Program-made: the position numbers and the translations under genes | Shown: piece after piece, positions 47,815 through 57,841 of the stretch | How the letters are laid out: each line of letters starts with the position of its first letter | Numbering within the stretch: the stretch's first letter is position 1 | The notes under the pieces: model-generated | What the model was told of the DNA's origin: nothing | The model's input: the letters and a program-made list of their open reading frames with translations, nothing else | Database searches by the model: none | Source of the DNA: Enterobacter sp. RHBSTW-00175 | GTDB lineage: Bacteria > Pseudomonadota > Gammaproteobacteria > Enterobacterales > Enterobacteriaceae | Reading direction: 5' to 3' | Assembly (NCBI RefSeq): GCF_013927005.1 | Contig: NZ_CP055930.1 | Span: 930,001-994,000 of the forward strand | DNA length: 64,000 nt

Positions 47815-50800
47815 ATGGCAAAGATGACCGAATCCGATATTGAAGTAATGGTAATTGAGCACCTGCAAGGGCTGGGCTATGAGTATGTTTACGGCCCGGA
47901 CATTGAACCCAGTGGCATCAATCCGTTACGTAGCTATCAGCAGGTTATCCTTGAAGATAAGGTGCGTATTGCTCTACAACGCCTGAATCCGCACCTTAGT
48001 GAACAGAAGTGTGAGGAAGCCCTGAAACAGGTGATGCAGATCAGCACACCTGATCTAATGGCAAACAATCTGGCCTTTCATCGCCTGTTGACCGAAGGGA
48101 TCAATATCGAAGTCAGTAAGGATGGTAATACACAAGGAGAGCTGGCCTGCCTGATCGACTTTAACGATCCCACTAATAATGAATTTCTGGTCATTAATCA
48201 GCTCACCATCAAAGAAGGCAATCATACCCGCCGACCTGATCTTATTTTATTCATCAACGGCCTGCCATTAGTCGTTATCGAACTTAAAAATGCCGCTGAC
48301 GAAAATGCTACGGTAACAGGTGCCTATAATCAGATTAAAACCTATCAGAACCAAATCCCCGTTCTGTTTAACTACAATGCTTTTAATGTGATATCTGACG
48401 GGCTGGAAGCCAAAGCGGGGACGGTTTCTGCCGATTTCAGTCGTTATATGACATGGAAAACCGCTAATGGTAAAACACAAGCTACCAGTACCCAACCACA
48501 GCTCGAAGTTTTATTACAGGGATTGCTTAATCCTGTAACGCTGTTGGATGTGATCCGCCACTTTATCGTGTTTGAAGCCAGCAAACATGAAGACAGCAAA
48601 GGGATTATCAGTATCCGTACCGTTAAAAAAATGGCTGCTTATCACCAGTACTACGCGGTTAATGCAGCAGTACTTTCCACTATTCGTGCCTCAGGTGTAA
48701 ATGCAGATTCCCCCTCTGCCGAAGTAGCACTGCGCCAGCAGGGACGTAACAGTAAAGTTCTTGTTAATGCGCAAAAAACCGGAGATCGTAAAGCGGGGGT
48801 CGTGTGGCATACCCAGGGTTCCGGTAAATCGCTTTCGATGGTGTTTTATACCGGGAAGATTGTACTGGCGCTGAATAATCCAACAGTGGTAGTGATCACT
48901 GACCGTAACGATTTGGATGATCAGCTATTCGGTACGTTTTCTTCTGCCACTCAGCTACTTCGTCAGACACCAAAACAGGCCGACAACCGGGAAGAACTCA
49001 AAGAATATTTGCGCGTAGCCTCTGGTGGTGTGGTGTTTACCACTATTCAAAAATTCCAGCCTAATGATGGCAGCAATATCTATGAGTTGTTGTCAGACAG
49101 AACCAATATTGTCGTTATCGCTGATGAAGCCCACCGTTCACAATACGGTTTCAGCGCCAAAGAAGTTGACGTGAAAGACAGTGAAGGCAACGTTACAGGT
49201 AAGCGCACTGTTTATGGCTTTGCCAAATATATGCGTGATGCCTTACCTAATGCGACCTATCTCGGCTTTACCGGAACCCCCATAGAAAAAACGGACGTCA
49301 ACACGCCTGCTGTTTTTGGTAACTATGTTGATATCTACGATATCTCGCAGGCCGTTGAAGATGGTGCAACAGTTCGTATCTTTTATGAAAGCCGTCTTGC
49401 CAAAATTGCCATCAGTGATGAAGGTCGTCAGCTTATTGAAGACTTTGATGATGAGTTTAACGAGGACGAACTGACGCTCACGCAAAAAGAACGTTCTAAA
49501 TGGGCCAGAATCGAAGGTTTGATTGGCAGTTCAAAACGTATTAAAGCGATTGCGGCGGATATGGTTCTGCACTTTGAGCAGCGCTTAAAATCCAATGCCG
49601 ATCATGGTAAGGGCATGATTGTTACCATGTCCCGCCGTATTGCTGCTGAACTATATAAAGAAATCATAGCCTTAAAACCTGAATGGCACAGCGATGATTT
49701 AAATGACGGTATAATAAAAGTCGTCATGACCTCTTCTGCTGCTGACGGGCCAGAAATTGCCAAACACCACACCACAAAAAAAGAACGTCAGGTTCTGGCT
49801 AACCGTATGAAGGATGACGACGACAAGCTGAAACTGGTGATAGTGCGTGATATGTGGTTAACCGGCTTCGACGCTCCCAGCATGCATACGCTGTATATCG
49901 ACAAACCAATGAAAGGCCACAACCTTATGCAGGCAATTGCCCGTGTGAACCGTGTGTATAAAGATAAGATAGGCGGTCTGGTTGTTGACTATCTGGGCAT
50001 TGCCTCTGATTTAAAAGAAGCCCTCTCCTTTTACTCTGATGCAGGTGGACGTGGAGATCCTGCTGAGGTTCAGGAAGAAGCCGTAACGCTCATGCAGGAA
50101 AAGCTGGAAATCCTGGAAGGCATGATGCATGGATACGATTACAAAGCTTACTTTGCCGCAACTACCTCACAACGCCTGACAATTATTCTTGAATCAGAAA
50201 ACCATATTTTAGGGCTGGATAACGGTAAAGGTAAAATGCGTTTCCTGGCTGCGGTTGCAGCCTTGTCGCAGGCATTTGCATTGGCGACACCGCACGATAA
50301 AGCAATGGAAGCGGCACCCGAAGTAGCATTCTTCCAGGCAGTAAAAGCCAGACTGAATAAATTTACTGAAAACTCAGACGGATCAGAAGAAGAACACAAT
50401 GACAGTCTGGAAGTTCGGGTAAAACAGACTATCGATCAGGCTCTGGTTACCGATAAAGTTGTTGATATTTTTGACGCTGCTGGGATACAAAAGCCTGATA
50501 TTTCCGTTCTTTCTGAAGAATTCCTTCAGGAAATGAAGGATTACCAACACAGAAATATTGCTTTGGAAACGCTTAAAAAACTGCTTTCTGACGAGATCAA
50601 GGTTCGCTCGAATCAAAGTATCACCCAAGGCAAAAAACTGATTGATATGCTGACCTCTGCAATCAATGGCTACCAGAACAAGGTACTGACCGCAGCGGAG
50701 GTAATTGATGAGCTAATCAAGCTTGCCAAGACTATCCAGGAATCTGACAGCCTTGCCAGCCAGTTAAACCTCAGCGCTTATGAATATGCCTTCTATTCTG

Positions 50801-51054
50801 CTGTTGCAGATAACGACAGTGCTCGCGAGTTAATGGAAAAGGAAAAACTACGAGAACTGGCAGTCGTACTTACAGAGGCTATCCGCAACAATGTCAGTCT
50901 TGACTGGACAGTGAAAGAAGCAGCAAGAGCAAAAATTCGCGTGGTGGTAAAACGTCTGCTCAAAAAATATGGTTATCCACCCGATATGTCCTTGCTCGCC
51001 ACAGAGACCATTTTGAAGCAGGCTGAACTTTTAGCTGGAGAATTAGGAAAATGA
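47815..51054 (+). CDS. hsdR: Type I restriction endonuclease subunit
   Basis: 1079 residues. The N-terminal PD-(D/E)xK nuclease domain shows RPDLILFINGLPLVVIELKN. The SF2 translocase has Walker A TQGSGKS (about residue 335), the DEAH box at residue 437 and GFTGTPIE. A long C-terminal helical region contacts the HsdM/S core. It cuts unmodified DNA at a distance after ATP-driven translocation. The full-length frame looks functional. Confidence 0.95.
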   Translation: MAKMTESDIEVMVIEHLQGLGYEYVYGPDIEPSGINPLRSYQQVILEDKVRIALQRLNPHLSEQKCEEALKQVMQISTPDLMANNLAFHRLLTEGINIEVSKDGNTQGELACLIDFNDPTNNEFLVINQLTIKEGNHTRRPDLILFINGLPLVVIELKNAADENATVTGAYNQIKTYQNQIPVLFNYNAFNVISDGLEAKAGTVSADFSRYMTWKTANGKTQATSTQPQLEVLLQGLLNPVTLLDVIRHFIVFEASKHEDSKGIISIRTVKKMAAYHQYYAVNAAVLSTIRASGVNADSPSAEVALRQQGRNSKVLVNAQKTGDRKAGVVWHTQGSGKSLSMVFYTGKIVLALNNPTVVVITDRNDLDDQLFGTFSSATQLLRQTPKQADNREELKEYLRVASGGVVFTTIQKFQPNDGSNIYELLSDRTNIVVIADEAHRSQYGFSAKEVDVKDSEGNVTGKRTVYGFAKYMRDALPNATYLGFTGTPIEKTDVNTPAVFGNYVDIYDISQAVEDGATVRIFYESRLAKIAISDEGRQLIEDFDDEFNEDELTLTQKERSKWARIEGLIGSSKRIKAIAADMVLHFEQRLKSNADHGKGMIVTMSRRIAAELYKEIIALKPEWHSDDLNDGIIKVVMTSSAADGPEIAKHHTTKKERQVLANRMKDDDDKLKLVIVRDMWLTGFDAPSMHTLYIDKPMKGHNLMQAIARVNRVYKDKIGGLVVDYLGIASDLKEALSFYSDAGGRGDPAEVQEEAVTLMQEKLEILEGMMHGYDYKAYFAATTSQRLTIILESENHILGLDNGKGKMRFLAAVAALSQAFALATPHDKAMEAAPEVAFFQAVKARLNKFTENSDGSEEEHNDSLEVRVKQTIDQALVTDKVVDIFDAAGIQKPDISVLSEEFLQEMKDYQHRNIALETLKKLLSDEIKVRSNQSITQGKKLIDMLTSAINGYQNKVLTAAEVIDELIKLAKTIQESDSLASQLNLSAYEYAFYSAVADNDSARELMEKEKLRELAVVLTEAIRNNVSLDWTVKEAARAKIRVVVKRLLKKYGYPPDMSLLATETILKQAELLAGELGK

Positions 51055-51106
51055 TTCCCCTAAATTTTTAACATACAAACTATTTTAAGTTATACAGGAG
51101 AAGCTA

Positions 51107-51700
51107 ATGGATAGCAGGCCATATCTTAAAACAGTACTATATATACTATCACTATGGCTTCTATTTTTATCATTATTAATTATGTCCTACGATAAGGTTT
51201 TGATAAAAAATGTGTGGGACTATATTTTTACTGAAAACTTTACTTTCTCAATCTCGTCATTGAAAGTGAGAAATATCGTTTTCATAGTTAGTTTGATTTT
51301 CATCTTTATTGGTGCAATTATTTTAATAGTCCTTGCAAATAGCTTTGGTTCGGGTTGGTCTGTTGCATGCACTGTCTCGGATATCAGCAATGAAAACCAT
51401 GAACATTTAGAGTTTTTAACCACTTATATAATGCCCTTAGTTTTCACTGATGTCGATAGTAAGAGAACTGTATTAAATTTAGGATTGATGATATTTTTAA
51501 TCGGCGCAATATACGTAAAGACAAACCGGTTTTATTCTAACCCATCACTTGCAATACTCGGATTCAGAATATACAAAGCTAATGTCCATGACCGTGGAGT
51601 GAAAAAATGCACAGTAATCTGCCGCAGTGTTCTAAAGAGCACAGATAATATAAAGTATATAAAAATCGACAATGAAACTTATTTGGCTAAAATAGTGTAG
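51107..51700 (+). CDS. kwaA: Kiwa anti-phage protein KwaA
   Basis: 197 residues with four hydrophobic helices (about 8-26, 53-82, 122-140 and a weaker one), matching the membrane subunit KwaA in size and topology. KwaA senses phage infection at the membrane and works with KwaB. It is AT-rich, 52 bp after hsdR. The call rests on topology, length and the neighbouring DUF4868-like gene rather than on a unique motif. Confidence 0.8.
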   Translation: MDSRPYLKTVLYILSLWLLFLSLLIMSYDKVLIKNVWDYIFTENFTFSISSLKVRNIVFIVSLIFIFIGAIILIVLANSFGSGWSVACTVSDISNENHEHLEFLTTYIMPLVFTDVDSKRTVLNLGLMIFLIGAIYVKTNRFYSNPSLAILGFRIYKANVHDRGVKKCTVICRSVLKSTDNIKYIKIDNETYLAKIV

Positions 51701-51710
51701 AGGTCATGAC

Positions 51711-52682
51711 ATGTTCACTAACATTGAAAATATTTCAAAATCGAAACGCATCTCTGGCGAAGCTTTTTTTGTCACTGATATTCAAGGTACGATAGATATA
51801 TTTAAGGTTAACCTTGAACCTGATGCTGAAAAAGATCTGACCACTTCATTTTCTAAAAGCTTAATCAATAATATTATTGAACCTAACAGAGGTAAAGTGG
51901 CCGTTCCACTTGTATCAACTTTATTAGAAAGAGATAAACAAGTTTTCGAATATGATCACTTAGCAATTAATCATCTCCCAATTGAATTTACTAAAATGAA
52001 CAACGTGCTAAATTTCGGTGTCAATGGGAATGCAACACAGTTTGATTTTGCAACACAAAGCCTGACATCGGTAAAAGCCGTAATTTACCACCTTTGTGAT
52101 GGTAATGGAAACAGCGTAGTCATTTACCAACATAAATATCCTGTTTCTCTACATAAGAAAACAAAAAAGTCTTTCTTGAGTCTAAATGGCAGAACCTTAG
52201 ATAAGATCACTCATGACAGTATTGATATAAATGACACGATTGACTTCTTCTTTTTTCAGAATAAGTACTATGCGCTAAACATTAAACTTCTTGAAAGAAT
52301 GTATGGATTAGAAAGTGTAATAGATAATCTTGCAAATAACTCAACGCCATTAATAATAAACCTTGGAATTGTTAATACACAAGGTATGCCAGTGCCACTA
52401 GATATTTTCAAGGACATGTATAAAGACAGAGCATTTATGCGTAGACTTGCTATGGTTTCAAAAGGGAATTTAGTAAAAACGGGAGTTTCAGTCCCTCAAA
52501 TACAACAAGTTATGCAAAAATTCCCTGTATTTCAACGGAATATTGATCTAACAGGAGGATTAATAAACCTTAATACTAAAGATCAAAAGAGATACTTTAT
52601 TCGGCTTCTAAATAATGAAGCATCTTTTGCAGCACTTGATAACTCGCCCTTCCTGGCTGTTGAAAAAGACTCCGCTGCTTAA
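51711..52682 (+). CDS. kwaB: Kiwa anti-phage protein KwaB (DUF4868)
   Basis: 323 residues, soluble, of the DUF4868 family typical of KwaB (about 315 residues in characterised systems). Family-like stretches are ISGEAFFVTDIQGTIDIFKV near the start and FFFQNKYYALNIKLLERMYG centrally. In described Kiwa systems KwaB is a DNA-associated effector. It starts 10 bp after kwaA. A hairpin follows the stop. Confidence 0.82.
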   Translation: MFTNIENISKSKRISGEAFFVTDIQGTIDIFKVNLEPDAEKDLTTSFSKSLINNIIEPNRGKVAVPLVSTLLERDKQVFEYDHLAINHLPIEFTKMNNVLNFGVNGNATQFDFATQSLTSVKAVIYHLCDGNGNSVVIYQHKYPVSLHKKTKKSFLSLNGRTLDKITHDSIDINDTIDFFFFQNKYYALNIKLLERMYGLESVIDNLANNSTPLIINLGIVNTQGMPVPLDIFKDMYKDRAFMRRLAMVSKGNLVKTGVSVPQIQQVMQKFPVFQRNIDLTGGLINLNTKDQKRYFIRLLNNEASFAALDNSPFLAVEKDSAA

Positions 52683-52691
52683 ATTTTAAAT

Positions 52692-52726
52692 GAGCATCCT
52701 CAAGCCGAATAACTTAAAGGATGCTC
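52692..52726 (+). terminator. Terminator after kwaB
   Basis: GAGCATCCT (52692-52700) pairs with AGGATGCTC (52718-52726); a T-rich stretch TTCAAATTTT follows. Confidence 0.75.
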
Positions 52727-53111
52727 TTCAAATTTTAATAAGAATTATCAACAGCAAAAAACCTCATAAAAAACACTACTCATTTAATTTCCAAAATTAA
52801 GAAGAACATTAATAACCACCATTATATTACATGATCTTTTCCATATCCTATAGCATTACTCTCTATAGTATTAATATCTGCGCCTCTAATTATCTCCTTT
52901 ATACAGATTAGCTCCAATATGGATAAATATTCTTGTGAAAATGGTTGATCCACATCACATAGGATAACCTTAACGTCCCTATGTTCCATTAAGTTAAGAA
53001 TAACCTCAAGCAAACCAAATCAGATACCCCCTAATAAAACAAAAGTAAATTTGAATACCGTAAAATCTGGTGTCATTAATATCTTGAAAACAACAAAAAA
53101 GGAGATAAATA
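52727..53111. other. AT-rich spacer without a convincing gene
   Basis: 385 bp between Kiwa and the first ankyrin gene. A minus-strand frame at 52822-53013 (63 codons, TTG start, no ribosome site) is open but not supported. AAAAAAGGAG at about 53095 is the ribosome site of the ankyrin gene. Confidence 0.6.
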
Positions 53112-54098
53112 ATGATATCAAGAGAAAATAATAAAAATAACCTATTCCGTGTAAAGTCTAAAAATGGTGTCCTTCGTTGCCTTAAGGCTGGCATGGATAT
53201 AAATATGTGCAATAGTAAAGGTCAAACTGCTCTTTTTACCTGTAATGTACCTGAAGCTATACAGGCAATGATTGACGCTGACATTGACATTCACCACTTG
53301 GATAATGACGGTAATAATGCATTATTCTATGCTCAAAATGTTGAAACAGTGGAACTTCTTGTCAGCAATGGTATTAATGTTAACCACCGGAATAAGTCAG
53401 GTACCCTTGCGATTCAACATATTGATGTTTCACCAGGGTTAGTAAAATATCTTATCAAAGCTGGACTAGATATCCATACCAAAGATAGCTATGGCAACTC
53501 CTTTCTTTTCATTCCATTTGAAGGATATGTATACGATGCACTCATTGAGGCTGGTTGCGACATTAATCATAAAAATTTAAGCGGGCAGACAGCATTCGAT
53601 TACTGGCAGTCAGAAAACCACAGCATAGCTGGTAAATATACTCACTGGGAATCTAAAAACGATAACTACATTCGTTTTCTTATCCGTAATATTCATCTTA
53701 AAGACAGTTCAAAAATTGTATTCACGAACATTACATTTAAATCAATTGAGCTGTTGTCGTTACTTATAAAGCAAAAAAATGAATTTGAGATAAGTGATAA
53801 GTGCATTATCACACCAACAAATGCCGACGTTAAAAAATTAATTTTACAACTAAAGAAACTGACAGACATTAGTCATGTTTGGTTTTACATAAACAGTACA
53901 TATCTACTGACTCACTATGCAGGAAGACTGCTAATTAAATGGTTAATATGTTATGATATAAAAGTTGATATAGAATCACTAAAAGAACGCTACTTCTATG
54001 AAGAAATCCTCCAGGAAAAATCACAGAGAGAGCAAAAGGTTTTACGAACAACGATTCAACCAGTTACCTGTAAAGCAATTACAAAAAAAAGATTATGA
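53112..54098 (+). CDS. Ankyrin-repeat protein A
   Basis: 328 residues. About five ankyrin repeats (IDIHHLDNDGNNALFYAQNV, INVNHRNKSGTLAIQH, DIHTKDSYGNSFLF, DINHKNLSGQTAFDYW) fill the first two-thirds. The C-terminal third has its own conserved stretch (LIRNIHLKDSSKIVFTNI, LKKLTDIS) and ends in a basic TKKRL. No signal peptide or catalytic motif. It is a clear paralogue of the protein at 54910. The repeats probably bind another protein; the target is unknown. Confidence 0.85.
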   Translation: MISRENNKNNLFRVKSKNGVLRCLKAGMDINMCNSKGQTALFTCNVPEAIQAMIDADIDIHHLDNDGNNALFYAQNVETVELLVSNGINVNHRNKSGTLAIQHIDVSPGLVKYLIKAGLDIHTKDSYGNSFLFIPFEGYVYDALIEAGCDINHKNLSGQTAFDYWQSENHSIAGKYTHWESKNDNYIRFLIRNIHLKDSSKIVFTNITFKSIELLSLLIKQKNEFEISDKCIITPTNADVKKLILQLKKLTDISHVWFYINSTYLLTHYAGRLLIKWLICYDIKVDIESLKERYFYEEILQEKSQREQKVLRTTIQPVTCKAITKKRL

Positions 54099-54121
54099 AT
54101 TGAATCTGCCTGAACACTCTC

Positions 54122-54156
54122 CCCTTGGCTTTAACCTTTAGTTAGATAGCCAAGGG
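54122..54156 (+). terminator. Hairpin after ankyrin gene A
   Basis: CCCTTGGCT (54122-54130) pairs with AGCCAAGGG (54148-54156). There is no strong T-run. Confidence 0.55.
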
Positions 54157-54453
54157 ACGCTAACATCATTAATTTAATACAAAGCCCCACATTGCACCTT
54201 AGCACTTTGAGAAATTTATTTTTTAAAACACCCTCATCGCCAATTCATACAATATCAATTACTACTCTCAAACCAAATCAATCAAATAAAACACAGCACT
54301 TTTTGATAAAAATAATTAACAATGAAAAACAACACCTTATATGAAATATAATAAAAATATATCTATTCAATTAAATAAATATAAAAATATATTTGCATTT
54401 TGTTTATTTAATAATATATATTTCCTTTGTTAATTAAATAAAGGAGAGCTAAA
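54157..54453. other. Very AT-rich spacer
   Basis: About 300 bp of extremely AT-rich sequence (for example TATATTTGCATTTTG and TAATATATATTTCC near 54390-54430). No gene seen. It probably carries the promoter of the next gene. Confidence 0.6.
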
Positions 54454-54894
54454 ATGAATAAAACAAACTATCCAAGCCTGACTAACTATCTCGCCAAAAC
54501 AAAAAAGAACGCAGATCTTTATAGATTATATAATCCACAATTTTCTTTTTTCTGCAAAAGTGACACTCAGGAGCAAAGATTTTATTTCGATTATTTCTCA
54601 AGACATATGGTCTCGAAGAGAAATATTTTAACCGTATTCTCTATCTATACATTCACCTCTTATAACATGAACAAAAAAGAGACAATAAAAAATTTCATTC
54701 GATTTCTCAAAACGACGAATGAAAGTACATTCCATAATGCTTTTTCATTTCGCGGTGGTAACATTTTGTATGTAAGCAACAAAAACATGTTGAAAGAGAT
54801 CTCATGGTTTTCACTCGCTCGAATTTACGAAGACATTAAAAAAATAAAGGAATATAAAACCAACCATGACAACTATATCAGATTAGTCGCTTAA
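54454..54894 (+). CDS. Hypothetical protein between the ankyrin genes
   Basis: 146 residues, basic and rich in Tyr, Phe and Lys (LYRLYNPQFSFFCKSDTQEQ, RHMVSKRNILTVFSIYTFTS). No membrane helix, signal or known domain. A strong ribosome site (AAAGGAGAG) precedes it, so it is expressed. It lies 15 bp before ankyrin gene B and is probably in an operon with it; a partner of the ankyrin protein is a fair guess. Confidence 0.75.
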   Translation: MNKTNYPSLTNYLAKTKKNADLYRLYNPQFSFFCKSDTQEQRFYFDYFSRHMVSKRNILTVFSIYTFTSYNMNKKETIKNFIRFLKTTNESTFHNAFSFRGGNILYVSNKNMLKEISWFSLARIYEDIKKIKEYKTNHDNYIRLVA

Positions 54895-54909
54895 CAGAGG
54901 AGAAAAATT

Positions 54910-55854
54910 ATGAATAACAACGCAATAAATGCATTACTCTCTTGTAAAACTCCAAAAGACATTCAGGCTTGCATTAATGCAGGCTCCGATATTAATACAC
55001 TGGATTCGTTTGGAAGAAATATACTGTTTTACTGTAAAAACCCAAGAATGATTGACACTCTGGTTAAAGCAGGAATAGATTTTAACCATGCTGACAACTA
55101 TGGTCACAATGTTTTGTTTAACCAGCGAAATCCTCACATACTGAAAAAATTGATTGATTCCGGCGTAGATATACACCACAAAAATGGTCTCGGCCAAACC
55201 TGTTTATGCTCGTTAGCTGATAATATATCCTGTTGCAAAACCCTGATCAATGCTGGAATTAATGTCAACAATGTGGATAAATGCGGAAGAACAATACTTT
55301 TTTACGTAAAAAATCACTCTATCTTTGATTTGATGGTTCAGGCCGGTTGCGATATAAACCACAGAGATAACCAGGGTCACGGTATTTTTGAAATTTGCTA
55401 TTCATTAGGCGATTTCAAAGCCAAAATGCTCATTCGTCATATTAGTATGAAGGATAGCAGTCCAGTAATTTTCAACTACCTCAACAGCGAAAGTCTGCAG
55501 ATAATGGATTTGCTTCAGAAGAAAAACCTTAACTTTACTATCTCTGATAACTGCCAGGTTTATCTAAGTGCCAATGAAAATGAAATGAGCTCTTTCTTCA
55601 GCGAACTAAAGAAGAAGACAGATATCAGCAACACACATTTTCGCCATATTGTACTGCGAGGTTATGATTTACGCGGGGACATTGAAACAATTAAATGGTT
55701 TATCCGCAATGACATCAAAATAGATAAAAAACAACTGGAACAGCATATTCGACATGATGAGATTTGTAAATATATAGCAGAACATGAGAGAAAGAAACTT
55801 AGCGAAATTATGAAACAAACAATATCTTTAATGCCAGTAAAACGTAGATTGTAA
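54910..55854 (+). CDS. Ankyrin-repeat protein B
   Basis: 314 residues, paralogous to the protein at 53112. Five to six ankyrin repeats are seen (SDINTLDSFGRNILFYCKNP, IDFNHADNYGHNVLFNQRNP, VDIHHKNGLGQTCL, INVNNVDKCGRTILFYV, CDINHRDNQGHGIFEI), then the shared C-terminal part (LIRHISMKDSSPVIFNYL, ISDNC, LKKKTDIS) and a basic end VKRRL. AGAGGAG lies before the ATG. Confidence 0.85.
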   Translation: MNNNAINALLSCKTPKDIQACINAGSDINTLDSFGRNILFYCKNPRMIDTLVKAGIDFNHADNYGHNVLFNQRNPHILKKLIDSGVDIHHKNGLGQTCLCSLADNISCCKTLINAGINVNNVDKCGRTILFYVKNHSIFDLMVQAGCDINHRDNQGHGIFEICYSLGDFKAKMLIRHISMKDSSPVIFNYLNSESLQIMDLLQKKNLNFTISDNCQVYLSANENEMSSFFSELKKKTDISNTHFRHIVLRGYDLRGDIETIKWFIRNDIKIDKKQLEQHIRHDEICKYIAEHERKKLSEIMKQTISLMPVKRRL

Positions 55855-55909
55855 CCTCCGCTCCTCCTCACTGTCATAATGAATTTAATATGAACCCTAT
55901 TTTTACCCA

Positions 55910-55938
55910 GAGCAGATTACCTAATTAGCAATCTGCTC
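55910..55938 (+). terminator. Hairpin after ankyrin gene B
   Basis: GAGCAGATT (55910-55918) pairs with AATCTGCTC (55930-55938). It separates the ankyrin operon from mobC. Confidence 0.6.
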
Positions 55939-56031
55939 CACCTATCTTATTTATAAATTTCGACACTGCCTTGACTTATTTTACCAATGCGCTAACTGTA
56001 GATCATGAACACATTTTAAAAAAGGTTAGAT

Positions 56032-56436
56032 ATGCATAAAAATGAAAGTAAAGAAGATCTATCAAGAAGCTCAAGAAGAGGTAAATTCCATACAGCAAAA
56101 TATTCACCTAATGAAGTTCGAACTCACTGCGTCAGCGTTCGGTTAAACGAAGAAGAATTATCTATTCTCGATAGTAAAAGAGGCCCTTATAAAAAAGGGG
56201 AATGGCTAAGAATGGCATCCCTCAACAAACTCCCACCGGTATTACCTGAAATCAATCGTGAAGCATGGGTTAAACTCGGCAACCTTTCACAGGATTTAAA
56301 CCGCCTGCTGAATCATCTCGACAGCAAAAGCCCTGACAGCGAACTGACCCGTACAGAACTCTTCGCCCTGCGCAGACAAATCAAAACTCTCAGGGATCAC
56401 CTTATTCCATCAACCTTTCTGGAGCAAGACCAGTGA
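56032..56436 (+). CDS. mobC: MobC-like relaxosome accessory protein
   Basis: 134 residues of the bacterial mobilisation (MobC) family: a ribbon-helix-helix-like VRTHCVSVRLNEEELSILDS near residue 27 and a helical C-terminus (LGNLSQDLNRLLNHLDSKSP). It binds oriT and aids nicking by the relaxase next to it. AAAAAGG precedes the ATG. It overlaps the relaxase start by 4 bp. It is the intact relative of the broken gene at 43289. Confidence 0.85.
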   Translation: MHKNESKEDLSRSSRRGKFHTAKYSPNEVRTHCVSVRLNEEELSILDSKRGPYKKGEWLRMASLNKLPPVLPEINREAWVKLGNLSQDLNRLLNHLDSKSPDSELTRTELFALRRQIKTLRDHLIPSTFLEQDQ

Positions 56437-57656
56437 AAGGCATGCAGAAAATAAAGCGGGGTAAACAGTTTGCAGGTGTGGTTCTCTATAGCCTTAAGTC
56501 AGGATCTCACCACAAAATCACGCCTTATATTATCGGTGGCAACATGACGGGAAGCACTGCTGCTGAACTTATCAGTGAATTTGAAGGCACAAGACTACTG
56601 CGCCCCGGTGTCGCCAAACCTGTCTGGCATAATTCGCTTCGCCTGCCAAAGGGAGAAACACTGTCAGTCAGACAATGGGCGGCATTCGCTGACGATTATA
56701 TGACCCGGATGGGATTCACTGAAACCCATCTTCGCTGCTATATCATGCACGATGATTCGGACGGGCAGCATATCCATATAATAGCTAACAGAATTAACAT
56801 GGTCGGTGGGAAGCTGTACCTTGGGAAAAATGAAAATCTTATCAGTACCCGGATTATCAGCGAGCTGGAGAAAGTCCACAAACTCACTCAAACCACATCT
56901 GCAATCAGTAGTCATAGTCAGGAGAAAAGAAAGCCTTCCCGCAACGAGCTGATGATGGCTGAAAGAACGACAACTCCCTGCCCCAGGTCCACTCTGCAGA
57001 GCCTGATTGATAATGCGTTAACCGGCCGCCCTGATTTGCTGACTTTTATCGCTATGCTGGAAAAGGTAGACGTCAGCTGCAAACCCAATATCGCCTCAAC
57101 GGGAAAAATGAACGGCTTTTCATTTCAGTACCAAGGTATTGCCTTTAAAGCCTCTCAATTGGGTAAAAAATATGGCTGGTCTTCCCTGCAAACATTGATT
57201 GATTTCGTACCGGAACATCTGACTTTACTGAAACAAGCACAAAAGCCAACAGTACCTGCACCTGTGCCATTAACAGTGCCAATGCCAGTGCCAATGCCAT
57301 CATGCGAGTCTGAAGAACAGGCTGCAAACCGGGAAACGATTCTGGAGAAAATCCATCAGCTTGAAGAAAAAATTCGTCTGGAAAGACAACAGGAGACAGT
57401 GGGTATCATTCAGCTCAGGAGCAAGCTGCACAATACAACCCGTCAGATACCCCGCCAGCGTCGCCTGAAGGCGTGGCTTGTATTGCTCGGCCATATTGTG
57501 GCACTTCTCAGGCGCAGGGGCATGTCTCTGTTACATGCCACTGCACATTCTTTCCACCAAATCCTGCACCTGCATCTTCTGACACCCTGTCATTCCATGA
57601 CAACAAATCCCATTAAAGAACAATTAGTTAAAAACAACCACCATCCTGCACCATAA
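56433..57656 (+). CDS. mobA: MOBP-type relaxase
   Basis: 407 residues. A GTG start is chosen because GGAG is 8 bp upstream; an ATG at 56442 is the alternative. The likely catalytic Tyr19 is in FAGVVLYSLK, followed by IIGGNMTG; the metal-binding His pair is in DGQHIHIIANRI at about residue 114. A Pro/Val repeat (PVPLTVPMPVPMP) links to a coiled-coil C-terminus. It nicks oriT in trans-assisted conjugation by a helper plasmid. Confidence 0.85.
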   Translation: MKGMQKIKRGKQFAGVVLYSLKSGSHHKITPYIIGGNMTGSTAAELISEFEGTRLLRPGVAKPVWHNSLRLPKGETLSVRQWAAFADDYMTRMGFTETHLRCYIMHDDSDGQHIHIIANRINMVGGKLYLGKNENLISTRIISELEKVHKLTQTTSAISSHSQEKRKPSRNELMMAERTTTPCPRSTLQSLIDNALTGRPDLLTFIAMLEKVDVSCKPNIASTGKMNGFSFQYQGIAFKASQLGKKYGWSSLQTLIDFVPEHLTLLKQAQKPTVPAPVPLTVPMPVPMPSCESEEQAANRETILEKIHQLEEKIRLERQQETVGIIQLRSKLHNTTRQIPRQRRLKAWLVLLGHIVALLRRRGMSLLHATAHSFHQILHLHLLTPCHSMTTNPIKEQLVKNNHHPAP

Positions 57657-57841
57657 GTTAAACAGTCCATACTTTAGTAATAGTCAACAAAATATTGATC
57701 GTTTATATAGATCGATAAACTAGTTATGATAGTTAAAACCTATCATCTAAGATCCATCGATCGGTACAAGCAATTTTACTAAAGCGGATCATTCATCGAA
57801 AATGTTCAAAAATACATCACTTTAAATCAGGCCACGGAGTC

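Noticed and set aside
52822-53013. 63-codon minus-strand frame between kwaB and the first ankyrin gene
   Set aside because: TTG start without a ribosome site and no recognisable domain.
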